A DNA stretch of 38,440 nucleotides from Bdellovibrionales bacterium RIFOXYD1_FULL_55_31 (GTDB lineage Bacteria; Bdellovibrionota; UBA1018). Each line of letters opens with the position of its first letter. Within the stretch, counting starts at the first letter, position 1. The translations under genes and the position numbers were made by a program. Shown here one piece after another: positions 11,171-20,166 of the stretch. The stretch spans positions 1 to 38,440 of the forward strand of contig MEQK01000202.1 in the NCBI GenBank assembly GCA_001770175.1, read 5' to 3'. The notes beneath the pieces are model-generated. The model made no database searches and was not told the origin of the DNA. It saw only the letters and a list, made by a program, of their open reading frames with translations.

Positions 11171-12585
11171 CGGGCGCCCTCCTTGTGATTGATCCAAGTC
11201 ATCAAAACTTCCGGAAGTCCCTTGCAGCCGTCCGGCGGCGCGACGGCCCGGCGGAACGTCTGCTCGCGTCCCTGAAAATTGACGACTGTTCCGTCCTTCT
11301 CGGCAAAGGTAACTCCGGGCAATACCGCCGCGAAGCTCTCCACTTCCTTCCGTTTAAAAACCCCGATGCCCACTATTTTCGACAGTTTTAATTCGGGCAG
11401 AACCGCGCGACCGCCCCTAACAATAAGAACGGCATCGGTTCCCGCCGGAAGCTTTTCAAACCCGTTGTAACCAAGCTTCTCCAGACCATGAAGATTGGCG
11501 GTACGGCTTTTTCTTTTGAGTATCTTATCCGCCGGCCCGTCGTCCTTGCTCGAGATGATCTCGGGCGTTCCAAAATGGAAAAACGGCGCACCTGGAAATT
11601 TTCTCGGGAGAAACTCGTCACGGAGCAGTACGGCCTCCTGCTGAGTGAGATCCGAGCCGACAAGAATCGCCGGCTTCTTCGCGTTCATCGTCTCGCGAGC
11701 CGCTTCGATGGCACGATCCCAATTTGTAACCTCGAGTTTACCGCTTAACCTCGCCATGGGGGCGACGACGCGATCCTTATCGTGGATGTAATGAAAGTTG
11801 AACCGGCCCTCGTCACAGAGCCAATATTTGTTTACCTCCAGGTTTTCGCGCGGAACGCAGCGGTAGATCACGTTTCCATCCTGGTGAATTTCCATGTTGC
11901 AGCCCCGCGCGCAGGCTTCACAGGTCGTGGGCGTCTTCTTGAGGAACCAGACGCGTCGCTTAAATCTGAAATCCTTTAACAGGAGAGACCCGGTCGGGCA
12001 GATGTCCGCATAATTACCGGCGTAATCCGTTTCAAGCGGACGCCCATCGATCGTGCTGATCTCGGTCCAATTACCGCGCTCCGTGGCGACCATCTCGTGA
12101 ATTCCGGCGACCTCGATCCCGAACCGGATGCAGCGGGTGCAATGAATGCAACGGTTCATGTTTTTCACGATCACGGGACCCATATCGAGGTCCACATAGG
12201 TCCGGCGCTCTTCGGTCATTCGCGTGTGCGGGTCGCCGTATTCGAATGAGTAGTCCTGGAGATCGCATTCACCCGACTTGTCGCAGATGGGACAGTCCAG
12301 CGGGTGATTGATCAAAAGATACTCCGAAACCGCCTTTTGGTTCTGCACCGCGCGCGGAGACCGCGTTTTCACGACCATTCCGCTCTTCGGCAGGGTGGCG
12401 CAAGCGGGCTGTAACTTCGGCACGTTCTCGATTTCGACCGAACACATCCGGCACTGGGCCACGACAGAGAGACCAGGGTGATAACAATAATACGGAATTT
12501 CGACTCCCACCTTTTTGGCGACTTCGATCAGATTTTGACCCGGAACGAACTCCACCTCTCGTCCGTCAATCACGCATGTGGGCAT
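11167..12585 (-). CDS. nuoG: NADH-quinone oxidoreductase subunit G, compact form
   Basis: 472 aa; 2Fe-2S N-terminal domain, CPICDKSGECDLQDYSFEYG, CIHCTRC, N7-type CEACARGC...LCDEG; short remnant of the molybdopterin-like domain. Confidence 0.93.
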   Translation of the reverse strand: MPTCVIDGREVEFVPGQNLIEVAKKVGVEIPYYCYHPGLSVVAQCRMCSVEIENVPKLQPACATLPKSGMVVKTRSPRAVQNQKAVSEYLLINHPLDCPICDKSGECDLQDYSFEYGDPHTRMTEERRTYVDLDMGPVIVKNMNRCIHCTRCIRFGIEVAGIHEMVATERGNWTEISTIDGRPLETDYAGNYADICPTGSLLLKDFRFKRRVWFLKKTPTTCEACARGCNMEIHQDGNVIYRCVPRENLEVNKYWLCDEGRFNFHYIHDKDRVVAPMARLSGKLEVTNWDRAIEAARETMNAKKPAILVGSDLTQQEAVLLRDEFLPRKFPGAPFFHFGTPEIISSKDDGPADKILKRKSRTANLHGLEKLGYNGFEKLPAGTDAVLIVRGGRAVLPELKLSKIVGIGVFKRKEVESFAAVLPGVTFAEKDGTVVNFQGREQTFRRAVAPPDGCKGLPEVLMTWINHKEGAR

Positions 12586-13883
12586 TTTCCACCTCGGATG
12601 TGAGCCTCAAAATCAGCCCTGAATTTCGTGACGAAGCTAATGATCGGCCCCGCTGCGGCGTCCGCCAGCGCGCAGAGGGATTTCGCATTCATGTTATCGG
12701 CGACCTGCAGAATCAGGCCGAGATCCTGCTGATGCCCGCGACCGCCCTCGATCCGATCCAGGATGTCCTGAGCCCATTTCGTTCCTTCCCGGCAGGGGGT
12801 GCACTGGCCACAGGATTCGTGAGCATAGAACCTGACGATCCGCGCAAGCAGGCGGACCAAGCAGTAATCCTCACTCACGACGATCATGCCCGCGGACCCG
12901 AGCATCGAACCTATTTTCAACATCGGGTCGATATCGGCGACCACGTCGATCTCGTCTGCCCGGAGGACCGGCGCCGATGAACCGCCGGGAATCACCGCTT
13001 TCAGTTTTTTATCATCCAGAATGCCGTGACAATAATCATAGATCAGCTGGCGAACGGTCACACTGCCGGAGTCGAGCTCGTAGAGTCCGGGTTTTTTTAC
13101 GTGTCCCGATACTTCGTAAATCCGAGTGCCGCCGGAATTGGTGATGCGGCCAAGTTTAGCGTACCAATCTCCTCCCCGGTTGAGCACGAAAGGAACCCCG
13201 GCAAGTGTTTCGACGTTATTAACGACCGTGGGCCCGCCGAAAGCCCCCGCGATGGCGGGGTATGGCGGCTTGACTCTCGGCTCGCCGCGCCGGCCCTCAA
13301 GCGAATTCAGGAGCGCCGTTTCCTCTCCGCATATATAGGCTCCCGCGCCACGATGAATCGTGATCTCGAAATCGAACCCCGTGCCCATGATGTTTTTGCC
13401 GAGATAGCCCGCTTTTTCAGCCTCCAAAATCGCGGCCTGGAGAATCCCGGTTTCGCGGACGTACTCCCCCCGAATGTAGATATATCCCGTATGTGCGCCG
13501 ATTGCGTACGCGCCGATCGCCATTCCCTCGAGAACCAGGTGGGGCGTATACCGCATGAGATCGCGGTCCTTGAATGTTCCGGGCTCGGACTCATCGGCGT
13601 TGCAGATAAAATATTTCGCCTTGGCCGACTCCTTGGGAATCAGACTCCATTTGACCCCCGCGGGAAATCCCGCGCCACCGCGTCCGCGGATGTGTGCCTT
13701 TTTGACTTCGTTTATGACCTCGTCGCTCGACATTCCGAGTGCTTTTTTGAGCGCGGAATAGCCACTCATGTTTTTCAGGTAATAAGAAAGCGGCCGTGCT
13801 TCCTCACAAAAGTGCTGAATAAAGAGGGTCTCGGGCTGACTGTCTTCGAATGGCTGTTCAGGGGGTCGTTCTTGCTCCGACAT
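12570..13883 (-). CDS. nuoF: NADH-quinone oxidoreductase subunit F (FMN/NADH binding)
   Basis: RGRGGAGFPAGVKWSL, GAGAYICGEETALLNSLEG, ESCGQCTPCREGTKW. Confidence 0.97.
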   Translation of the reverse strand: MSEQERPPEQPFEDSQPETLFIQHFCEEARPLSYYLKNMSGYSALKKALGMSSDEVINEVKKAHIRGRGGAGFPAGVKWSLIPKESAKAKYFICNADESEPGTFKDRDLMRYTPHLVLEGMAIGAYAIGAHTGYIYIRGEYVRETGILQAAILEAEKAGYLGKNIMGTGFDFEITIHRGAGAYICGEETALLNSLEGRRGEPRVKPPYPAIAGAFGGPTVVNNVETLAGVPFVLNRGGDWYAKLGRITNSGGTRIYEVSGHVKKPGLYELDSGSVTVRQLIYDYCHGILDDKKLKAVIPGGSSAPVLRADEIDVVADIDPMLKIGSMLGSAGMIVVSEDYCLVRLLARIVRFYAHESCGQCTPCREGTKWAQDILDRIEGGRGHQQDLGLILQVADNMNAKSLCALADAAAGPIISFVTKFRADFEAHIRGGKCPHA

Positions 13884-13886
13884 CGC

Positions 13887-14363
13887 TCACTCCAATTCGC
13901 CGAGAATCCGATCAAGCTTCTGGACGTCGAGGTTCTCGTGGTAGTCGTCATTAATCATCATCGCCGGCGCGGTGCCACAAGCACCCAAGCACTCCTCTTC
14001 GTCAACCGTGAACTTTTTATCCGGTGTGGTTTCCGCCACCTTAATTCCCAGTTTCTTCTCGCAATGTTCGAGAAGCCGTTCGGCACCCCGTAACGAGCAG
14101 GACACGTTTGTACAGACTTTGATGTGGTACTTCCCGACCGGTTTGAAGTTATACATCGAATAGAACGTCGCGACCTCACGAACCTGTGCCGGATGAATTC
14201 CGATATACTCGGCGACTTCGTCCATTACGCCCGAAGACAACCAACCGAACTCATCCTGCGCGGCGTGAAGCGCCGGCAGAAGCAGCGCCAGCTTGCTCGG
14301 ATATCGGGGCTCCAGCTTTTTCATCGTCGAGTAGAATTTATCAGAGAGTATTTTATCGGCCAT
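13887..14363 (-). CDS. nuoE: NADH-quinone oxidoreductase subunit E (2Fe-2S)
   Basis: ATFYSMYNFKPVGKYHIKVCTNVSCSLRGAERLL...EECLGACGTAPAMMIND. Confidence 0.96.
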   Translation of the reverse strand: MADKILSDKFYSTMKKLEPRYPSKLALLLPALHAAQDEFGWLSSGVMDEVAEYIGIHPAQVREVATFYSMYNFKPVGKYHIKVCTNVSCSLRGAERLLEHCEKKLGIKVAETTPDKKFTVDEEECLGACGTAPAMMINDDYHENLDVQKLDRILGELE

Positions 14364-14374
14364 ATCGGTTCCCC

Positions 14375-15595
14375 TTACCTGTCAATCTCGCCCGCGATAA
14401 CATTGATGCTTCCGAATGTGGCCACCATGTCCGCGACTTTGAGACCCCTCACCATCAGGGGGAGCGCCTGGAAGTGCCAAAACGACGGTCCGCGAACCCT
14501 CATCCTGTGTGCCTTGCTCGATCCTTTACTGACGATATAGAAACCAAACTCCCCGTTCGCGGCTTCAAACTGAGTGTAAGTTTCGCCCGCGGGGACCTCG
14601 AACCCAGTCATGAAAAACTTGAAATGATGGATCATGCCTTCCATCGTGTTGTAAACGACATCTTTATCTGGAATTCTGACACGTTTGTCCTCACACCAGA
14701 TCGGTCCGGGCTTAATGCGGTCCGCGCATTGGGTAATAATGTTCAAGGACTGCCTGATCTCCTCGATTCGGACGAGATAGCGGCTGAAGATATCTCCCTC
14801 TTTCGCGTAAGGCACATCGAATTCCACATCCTTGTAGAACATGCACGGCTGGTCCCGGCGCAAATCGACGTCAAGACCGGAACCGCGCGCATTCGGTCCC
14901 GAGAAACCGTATTCGATGCACTGCTCTTTCGTGATGACACCCACTCCGATCGTTCGCTTTTGCCAGATCCGGTTCATCGTGAGCAACCGGTCCATTTCAT
15001 CAATGGTCTTGCGCGTGCGCTTGACCCAGGCTTTGACGTCTTTTTCCCAGCCTTCCGGCGCATCTGCCATTAACCCGCCGATTCTGGTGAATGATGTCGT
15101 CAGGCGCGAGCCGCAAAGCCTTTCAATCAGGGTATAGGCTTCTTCACGTTCGTGAAAACCATATAGGAAGTACGAGAACGCGCCAATGTCGACGGCATTA
15201 ATCCCGACGCAAACCAAATGGTCAATCACACGAGCCATTTCACTGCAGACCATTCGAATCCAGATCGTCCGTTCGGGAACTTCAATTCCCATCAGTCGTT
15301 CGACGGCCATTGCATAAACCGTATTGTTGATCATGGCGGAAACGTAGTTCATCCGGTCCGTATAAACGATGTACTGATGATACGTGCGGTTTTCACCCAT
15401 TTTCTCTTTTGCGCGATGGGTGTATCCAAATTCGCCGTAGGAATTTTCGATAGTTTCGCCATTGAGCTTGGCTACGAGCCTGAAGGCGCCGTGCATCGCG
15501 GGGTGAATGGGCCCAATATTGACGATCGCCCGGGAATCCTCCCAGAGGTCATCCGGATCTCGGTTGAGGACGCTCTTGTATTTCGTGTCGCTCAT
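14375..15595 (-). CDS. nuoD: NADH-quinone oxidoreductase subunit D (canonical copy)
   Basis: 406 aa; NIGPIHPAMHGAFRL, TDRMNYVSAM, NAVDIGAFSYF, GPNARGSGLDVDLRRDQP. Confidence 0.97.
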   Translation of the reverse strand: MSDTKYKSVLNRDPDDLWEDSRAIVNIGPIHPAMHGAFRLVAKLNGETIENSYGEFGYTHRAKEKMGENRTYHQYIVYTDRMNYVSAMINNTVYAMAVERLMGIEVPERTIWIRMVCSEMARVIDHLVCVGINAVDIGAFSYFLYGFHEREEAYTLIERLCGSRLTTSFTRIGGLMADAPEGWEKDVKAWVKRTRKTIDEMDRLLTMNRIWQKRTIGVGVITKEQCIEYGFSGPNARGSGLDVDLRRDQPCMFYKDVEFDVPYAKEGDIFSRYLVRIEEIRQSLNIITQCADRIKPGPIWCEDKRVRIPDKDVVYNTMEGMIHHFKFFMTGFEVPAGETYTQFEAANGEFGFYIVSKGSSKAHRMRVRGPSFWHFQALPLMVRGLKVADMVATFGSINVIAGEIDR

Positions 15596-15613
15596 CGGCT
15601 TCGCCTTCCTGGG

Positions 15614-16192
15614 TTACCCGTCCAGAAGAGCTGGGTCGGCCAACTCGGGTTCCGTAAAAATTTGATAGGCTTTGAGTGGAAAATCCTTTCGAAGCGGATG
15701 GCCCACGTACCGGATATCCATCAAAATCCGACGAAGGTCGGGATGCCCGGCGAACTTTATGCCGAACATGTCGAATATTTCCCGCTCGGCCCAATTCGCC
15801 CCCGGCCAGACTGCCATGGCCGTCGCCGCCTCCTCGTCGTCCCTGAGTCGAACTTTCAGGCGAATTCTGACGAGCTTCGTAGTCGAGAACAGGTTGTAAA
15901 CGAGCTCAAATCGCGGTTCGACGGATTCGTCAGTGGCGGTCAAATCCGAGAGAAAATTGTATTCGAATGCCGAATCCGTTTTCATGAAGCTTAGGACATT
16001 CAGAATACTTTCTTTTTTCACGTAGATGATTGGGACGTCCGTGGGATATTCCGGCGGCATTCGCGCTTCCAGGATGTCATCTCCAAACCGATGCCGGAGC
16101 GTGCTGATCTGGGCTTTCCAGAGCTCCCCGAATTTTGGAACCCAGTCTCCGAACGTGGTGGGCACGTAGTTTCTGATATCGGTGATTTCCAT
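15614..16192 (-). CDS. nuoC: NADH-quinone oxidoreductase subunit C (canonical copy)
   Basis: From MEITDIRNY; AEREIFDMFGIKFAGHPDLRRILMDIRYVGHPLRKDFPL (30-kDa subunit signature). The upstream extension in the ORF track is not plausible coding. Confidence 0.95.
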   Translation of the reverse strand: MEITDIRNYVPTTFGDWVPKFGELWKAQISTLRHRFGDDILEARMPPEYPTDVPIIYVKKESILNVLSFMKTDSAFEYNFLSDLTATDESVEPRFELVYNLFSTTKLVRIRLKVRLRDDEEAATAMAVWPGANWAEREIFDMFGIKFAGHPDLRRILMDIRYVGHPLRKDFPLKAYQIFTEPELADPALLDG

Positions 16193-16214
16193 CTTTACCC
16201 CTGTAGACTGACGA

Positions 16215-16700
16215 TCAGGCCCTCTGCCGTCGCTGGGCGTGTGTGTCACCTCGCGAAATTTTCTCCTGAAGCCCCAGCAAACCGTGGAGAAGGTTTTCGG
16301 GATTCGGCGGACACCCCGGAACATAGACGTCCACGGGAATGACAGTGTCGATACCCTTGAGCACACAATACGAATCAAAAAGACCGTTTCCAGAGCTGGC
16401 ACAGGAACCCATCGAGATGACCCATTTAGGATCAGACATCTGATCGTAAATCATGCGTAAAACAGGTGCCATTTTAAGATTCACTATCCCGGCGACAATC
16501 AGAAGATCACTTTGCCGCGGAGAAAACCTGACCACCTCCGCTCCAAACCGCGAGATGTCATAATCGGCCGCGAGCGTTGACATCATTTCAATCCCGCAGC
16601 AACTTGTCCCAAACGGAAGCGGCCAAAGCGCGTTTTTTCTCCCCCAGCTGATGAATTGCTCGAGTCGCGTCGTCAGAAAGCCTGTTGATCCGTCTCTCAT
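16215..16700 (-). CDS. nuoB: NADH-quinone oxidoreductase subunit B (canonical copy)
   Basis: [37 protein letters not shown]; start set to MRDGSTGF to avoid overlap with nuoA. Confidence 0.96.
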   Translation of the reverse strand: MRDGSTGFLTTRLEQFISWGRKNALWPLPFGTSCCGIEMMSTLAADYDISRFGAEVVRFSPRQSDLLIVAGIVNLKMAPVLRMIYDQMSDPKWVISMGSCASSGNGLFDSYCVLKGIDTVIPVDVYVPGCPPNPENLLHGLLGLQEKISRGDTHAQRRQRA

Positions 16701-16704
16701 CGCC

Positions 16705-17064
16705 TCACTCCCAATCCAGCGCGCCTTTTCTGAGAACATAGAAGTATCCCACGAGGAGAATCGCGAGGAATACGCCCATTTCGAACAGAATGAATGAATT
16801 AATGCTCAGGTATTTCCTGAATACGATCGCCCAGGGGAAAAAGAAGATGATTTCGACATCGAAAAGCAGAAAAAGAATCCCAACCAGGAAAAAGCGGACC
16901 GAAATGCGGTGTCTCGGCGCGCGAATTGAGGTCTGCCCGCACTCATACGGGGAATCCTTTCTTCGATTCGCCATTTTTGGGCCAAGGAAATGGGAGGCTA
17001 AAAGTGCTCCGATCCCAATCGCCATACCCAAGAACATAAGAAGCAGTACCGGTATATAGGCCAT
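16705..17064 (-). CDS. nuoA: NADH-quinone oxidoreductase subunit A (canonical copy)
   Basis: 119 aa; KDSPYECG...[27 protein letters not shown]. Confidence 0.96.
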   Translation of the reverse strand: MAYIPVLLLMFLGMAIGIGALLASHFLGPKMANRRKDSPYECGQTSIRAPRHRISVRFFLVGILFLLFDVEIIFFFPWAIVFRKYLSINSFILFEMGVFLAILLVGYFYVLRKGALDWE

Positions 17065-17102
17065 GCTAATCGAAACTTATATCCGGAGCTGCGCGGGCGG
17101 CG

Positions 17103-18599
17103 CTACCACAAAATATACTGAATCGATTTTGCGGTCCACGCGAGAGCCTGTTCGGCAAAAATTCCCGTCAAGAGAACGGGAACCATCAGAATAGCCAGAA
17201 AGGCGTAACGCGCATGATTGGTGCCCGTCGTGCAATTTGCGGCGCGATCCGCGGCGTGGTGCAACGCGGATTTTCTGAAATCTCCAATCAGACAATAAGA
17301 CAGGCGCGCCACAGAAACCGTTGAAACCGCCATTGAAACAATGGCAACGACAGCCAGCGCCATCCAGTGTTGCCGAAGGGCCGCGCCGATAAGCGTAAAC
17401 TTCCCGATGAACCCGGGCATCGGAGGCAGGCCAACCAACGTGATAAGAAACAGAATCAAACAAACACACTCGGGTACTGCCCTAGCCAGCATTCCCTTGA
17501 GATCCTCGAGCCGATCCGATCGAAGCTCGTCCATCAGGAAGGAGAGAATAAAGAAGATTCCGGTGATGGAAAACAATTCGATCATCAGATTGTAGAGCAG
17601 TGCGGCAATCCCGACGCTGTCGAGAACGAGAACACCCATCAAAAGATGTCCTGTTTCGGCGATAATAAGCGCGGCAACCATTCGTTTGGCTCCCACTTGG
17701 CGCATGGCGAGAAACGAGCCGATCACCATCGAGAGCCCTGCGGCTAGAGCAACGAGACGAGTCCAATCCAGCTGTCCGAGAATTTCCCATTGCCCCTGCG
17801 TCAGAGATGGCTGGGCAAATAGAACCAGCAGGAATCGAAGCGTTATGACAAATCCCGCCGCCCGCGAACCGATCGAAAGAAACGCGGAAACCGGGGTGGG
17901 GGAGCCCTCCAGCACGTCCGGAGCCCAAAGATACATCGGAAACGCACCCAGCTGAAAACTGAGCGCCAGAAATATCAAGGTGAAGGCCGCGAGGGACACC
18001 TCTCTTGAGAGTGGTACGGCCAGGAGTGATCTGTGAATTTCGTATATGTTCAAAACATGCGTAGCCGAGAAGAGAATGGCCATTCCGTAAGCCAACAATC
18101 CCGCCGAAACGACGCCGAACAACATATGTTTGAATGCGGCTTCGTTTGAGATGGGTGATCGCTTCGCGTAGCCAGCAAGAAGGTACCCAATGATATTCAC
18201 GAACTGAAGCGAAAGGAACGCCAGCAGCAGATCCGTCGAGGACGCCGCCAGGCACATTCCAAGGGTCGCCGCCAGAATCAGGACCGTATACTCCGCCCTT
18301 TTGTTCGGACTGATCTCGCGCGTTTGAACAGCAACAATGATCGAGAGAACCGCTAGAGAAATGAAGAAGAGCCTGAAAAAGAATGAAAGGCCGTCAATTG
18401 AAAGCGTATTGTTGAAAACCTGGCTGGGTCCATATTTGTAGGCGAGAAAACTTTGGATCAACGCGCTTGCGAGTCCCATGAGGGCGGTGATCGAAATGAG
18501 CCGGTACCTTTCTCCGTGATACGTGATTTCGCCGATCACCACGAATCCAAGCGTCAGCGCGATCAAGATTTCAGGCAAAATTAAGATAAGGTCTTTCAC
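17103..18599 (-). CDS. Divergent NuoN-like subunit of second complex I-like cluster (NuoN2)
   Basis: 498 aa; collinear with NuoN (SFQLGAFPMYLWAPDVLEGSPTPVSAFLSIGSRAAGF, GLPPMPGFIGKF) but TM5 Glu is Gln and TM7 Lys is Gln. Confidence 0.93.
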   Translation of the reverse strand: MKDLILILPEILIALTLGFVVIGEITYHGERYRLISITALMGLASALIQSFLAYKYGPSQVFNNTLSIDGLSFFFRLFFISLAVLSIIVAVQTREISPNKRAEYTVLILAATLGMCLAASSTDLLLAFLSLQFVNIIGYLLAGYAKRSPISNEAAFKHMLFGVVSAGLLAYGMAILFSATHVLNIYEIHRSLLAVPLSREVSLAAFTLIFLALSFQLGAFPMYLWAPDVLEGSPTPVSAFLSIGSRAAGFVITLRFLLVLFAQPSLTQGQWEILGQLDWTRLVALAAGLSMVIGSFLAMRQVGAKRMVAALIIAETGHLLMGVLVLDSVGIAALLYNLMIELFSITGIFFILSFLMDELRSDRLEDLKGMLARAVPECVCLILFLITLVGLPPMPGFIGKFTLIGAALRQHWMALAVVAIVSMAVSTVSVARLSYCLIGDFRKSALHHAADRAANCTTGTNHARYAFLAILMVPVLLTGIFAEQALAWTAKSIQYILW

Positions 18600-18632
18600 T
18601 CGTTCCCTCTTCCTTTTCTCATCAGACCCCTC

Positions 18633-20156
18633 CTACTTCACCGTCGACAAAAGGGTCAGGACCGTGGGCCTGACTAGCTCAAGAAGCGGCTTCGGGTACA
18701 TTCCGCAAAACAGCAGCCCGGAAACCAGCGGCAACAGATATGCCTGTTCCCGAAGCGTGAGATCGCCGAAAACCCCCATTTCGACGCTGCTGTCGCCGAG
18801 GAAGATAAGCCTATACATGACAAACAGGTAGTAGGTCGCCAACAGGACTGCACAAACGGCCAAAATAACGGCGAGCGGGTGCCCCGGGTAACCGCCGATC
18901 AGAAGGAGCGAGTGTCCCACGAAGCCGCCCAGGCCAGGAAACCCAAGCAGCGAAGCGACGAAAATCCCCGAAATAACCGCCATCGTTGGAGCCCGGGTAG
19001 CAATTCCTCCAAGCGGCCGCGGGCCGCCATCCTCACGCATAAAAACGGAGTGTCCGGCACGATCGTTCAACAGCCCCGAAAAAAGCCCGAAGCCGGCTAG
19101 CCCAAGCCCGAGGACGAGTTGCTCGTACACCGCGCCGACGACACCGGCCGAATTCAGAGATCCGACGCCGAGCAGAACAAAGCCGACCTCGCCCACGCAG
19201 AGAAAGGCAAGTAGTAGGCGAAGATCCCGCTGCGCGACGGATGAAACACCACCAACGAAGAGATTAATCGCGCCGACGGCGACTATGATGCCTCCTGCCG
19301 CGAGAAGGCTCTCGGGAAACAAGGTGTAGGAAAGCCGCATGAAAATGTAGATCGCGACCGGAACGGTAACCGCCGAAAGAGCGACAAACACGGATGGTGG
19401 CGCTTCGCGCGCCGCGTGCGTGAACCAGCTGTGCAGCGGCCATATCGCGGCTCGAAATGCCAGGCCGGTCCCGATCAACGCGAACGCCACGACGGAGAGC
19501 GAGAACTCGTGACCAAGAATTTCAAAGCTCTTTCCAGTGAGCTTCGCGTTGGCGAGTTCACGAAGAGAAAAACTATGCGGATCAACGGAGTAGTAAACCA
19601 GAATCAGCGCCGCAAACAGAAGCGCGTTGCCGATCGAGGCGGCGACAATCGAGCGAAAGGCCGCGCCCTCGCGGCCGGGGCCACCCCAGATCCCGATCAA
19701 GAAATAGAACGGAAGCGCGCTCAGCGCCCAAAAAAAGAAAAGAAGAAAAAGGTCTTGGGCACAGGCGACGCCGAAGAATGCAGTCTGGAGAATAAGAAAG
19801 AGACCATACATCCCCCGCGCACCGACCTTCTGATTCCACTCGGATGCGATCAGAACGGGAAATATGATTGAGACAAGCAGAACAATGAGCGCGTTCAGAC
19901 CATCGACGCCCATGTCGTAGCTGATCGCGTAGGACCCGACCCATTCAAGAATCTCGATCGCCTGGAGATCCGCCGTTCCTCGCTGCATGGAAATAACCAG
20001 AACGAAACCACAGATGCTCGCGCCAAGGCTCGCGGAAAGAGCCATCCACCTCGCGACCATGTCGGAACGAACGCCCTTGATTCCCGGCAAGAAGGCCTGA
20101 AAAAGGGCTCCGACAAGCGGAAGCAGTACCATCGAAGAAATCAAATGATTATTCAC
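18633..20156 (-). CDS. Divergent NuoM-like subunit of second cluster (NuoM2)
   Basis: 507 aa; FFFWALSALPFYFLIGIWGGPGREGAAF, AFRAAIWPLHSWFTHAAREAPPSVFVALSAVTVPVAIYIFMR, GLGGFVGHSLLL; collinear with NuoM. Confidence 0.92.
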   Translation of the reverse strand: MNNHLISSMVLLPLVGALFQAFLPGIKGVRSDMVARWMALSASLGASICGFVLVISMQRGTADLQAIEILEWVGSYAISYDMGVDGLNALIVLLVSIIFPVLIASEWNQKVGARGMYGLFLILQTAFFGVACAQDLFLLFFFWALSALPFYFLIGIWGGPGREGAAFRSIVAASIGNALLFAALILVYYSVDPHSFSLRELANAKLTGKSFEILGHEFSLSVVAFALIGTGLAFRAAIWPLHSWFTHAAREAPPSVFVALSAVTVPVAIYIFMRLSYTLFPESLLAAGGIIVAVGAINLFVGGVSSVAQRDLRLLLAFLCVGEVGFVLLGVGSLNSAGVVGAVYEQLVLGLGLAGFGLFSGLLNDRAGHSVFMREDGGPRPLGGIATRAPTMAVISGIFVASLLGFPGLGGFVGHSLLLIGGYPGHPLAVILAVCAVLLATYYLFVMYRLIFLGDSSVEMGVFGDLTLREQAYLLPLVSGLLFCGMYPKPLLELVRPTVLTLLSTVK

Positions 20157-20166
20157 GTTCTTTTCC

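Noticed and set aside
13026-14093. 355-aa plus-strand ORF antisense to nuoF/nuoE
   Set aside because: Overlaps two well-supported genes on the opposite strand and has no recognisable motifs.
14186-15994. 295-aa and 258-aa plus-strand ORFs antisense to nuoD/nuoC
   Set aside because: Shadow ORFs in high-GC coding DNA; no recognisable domains.
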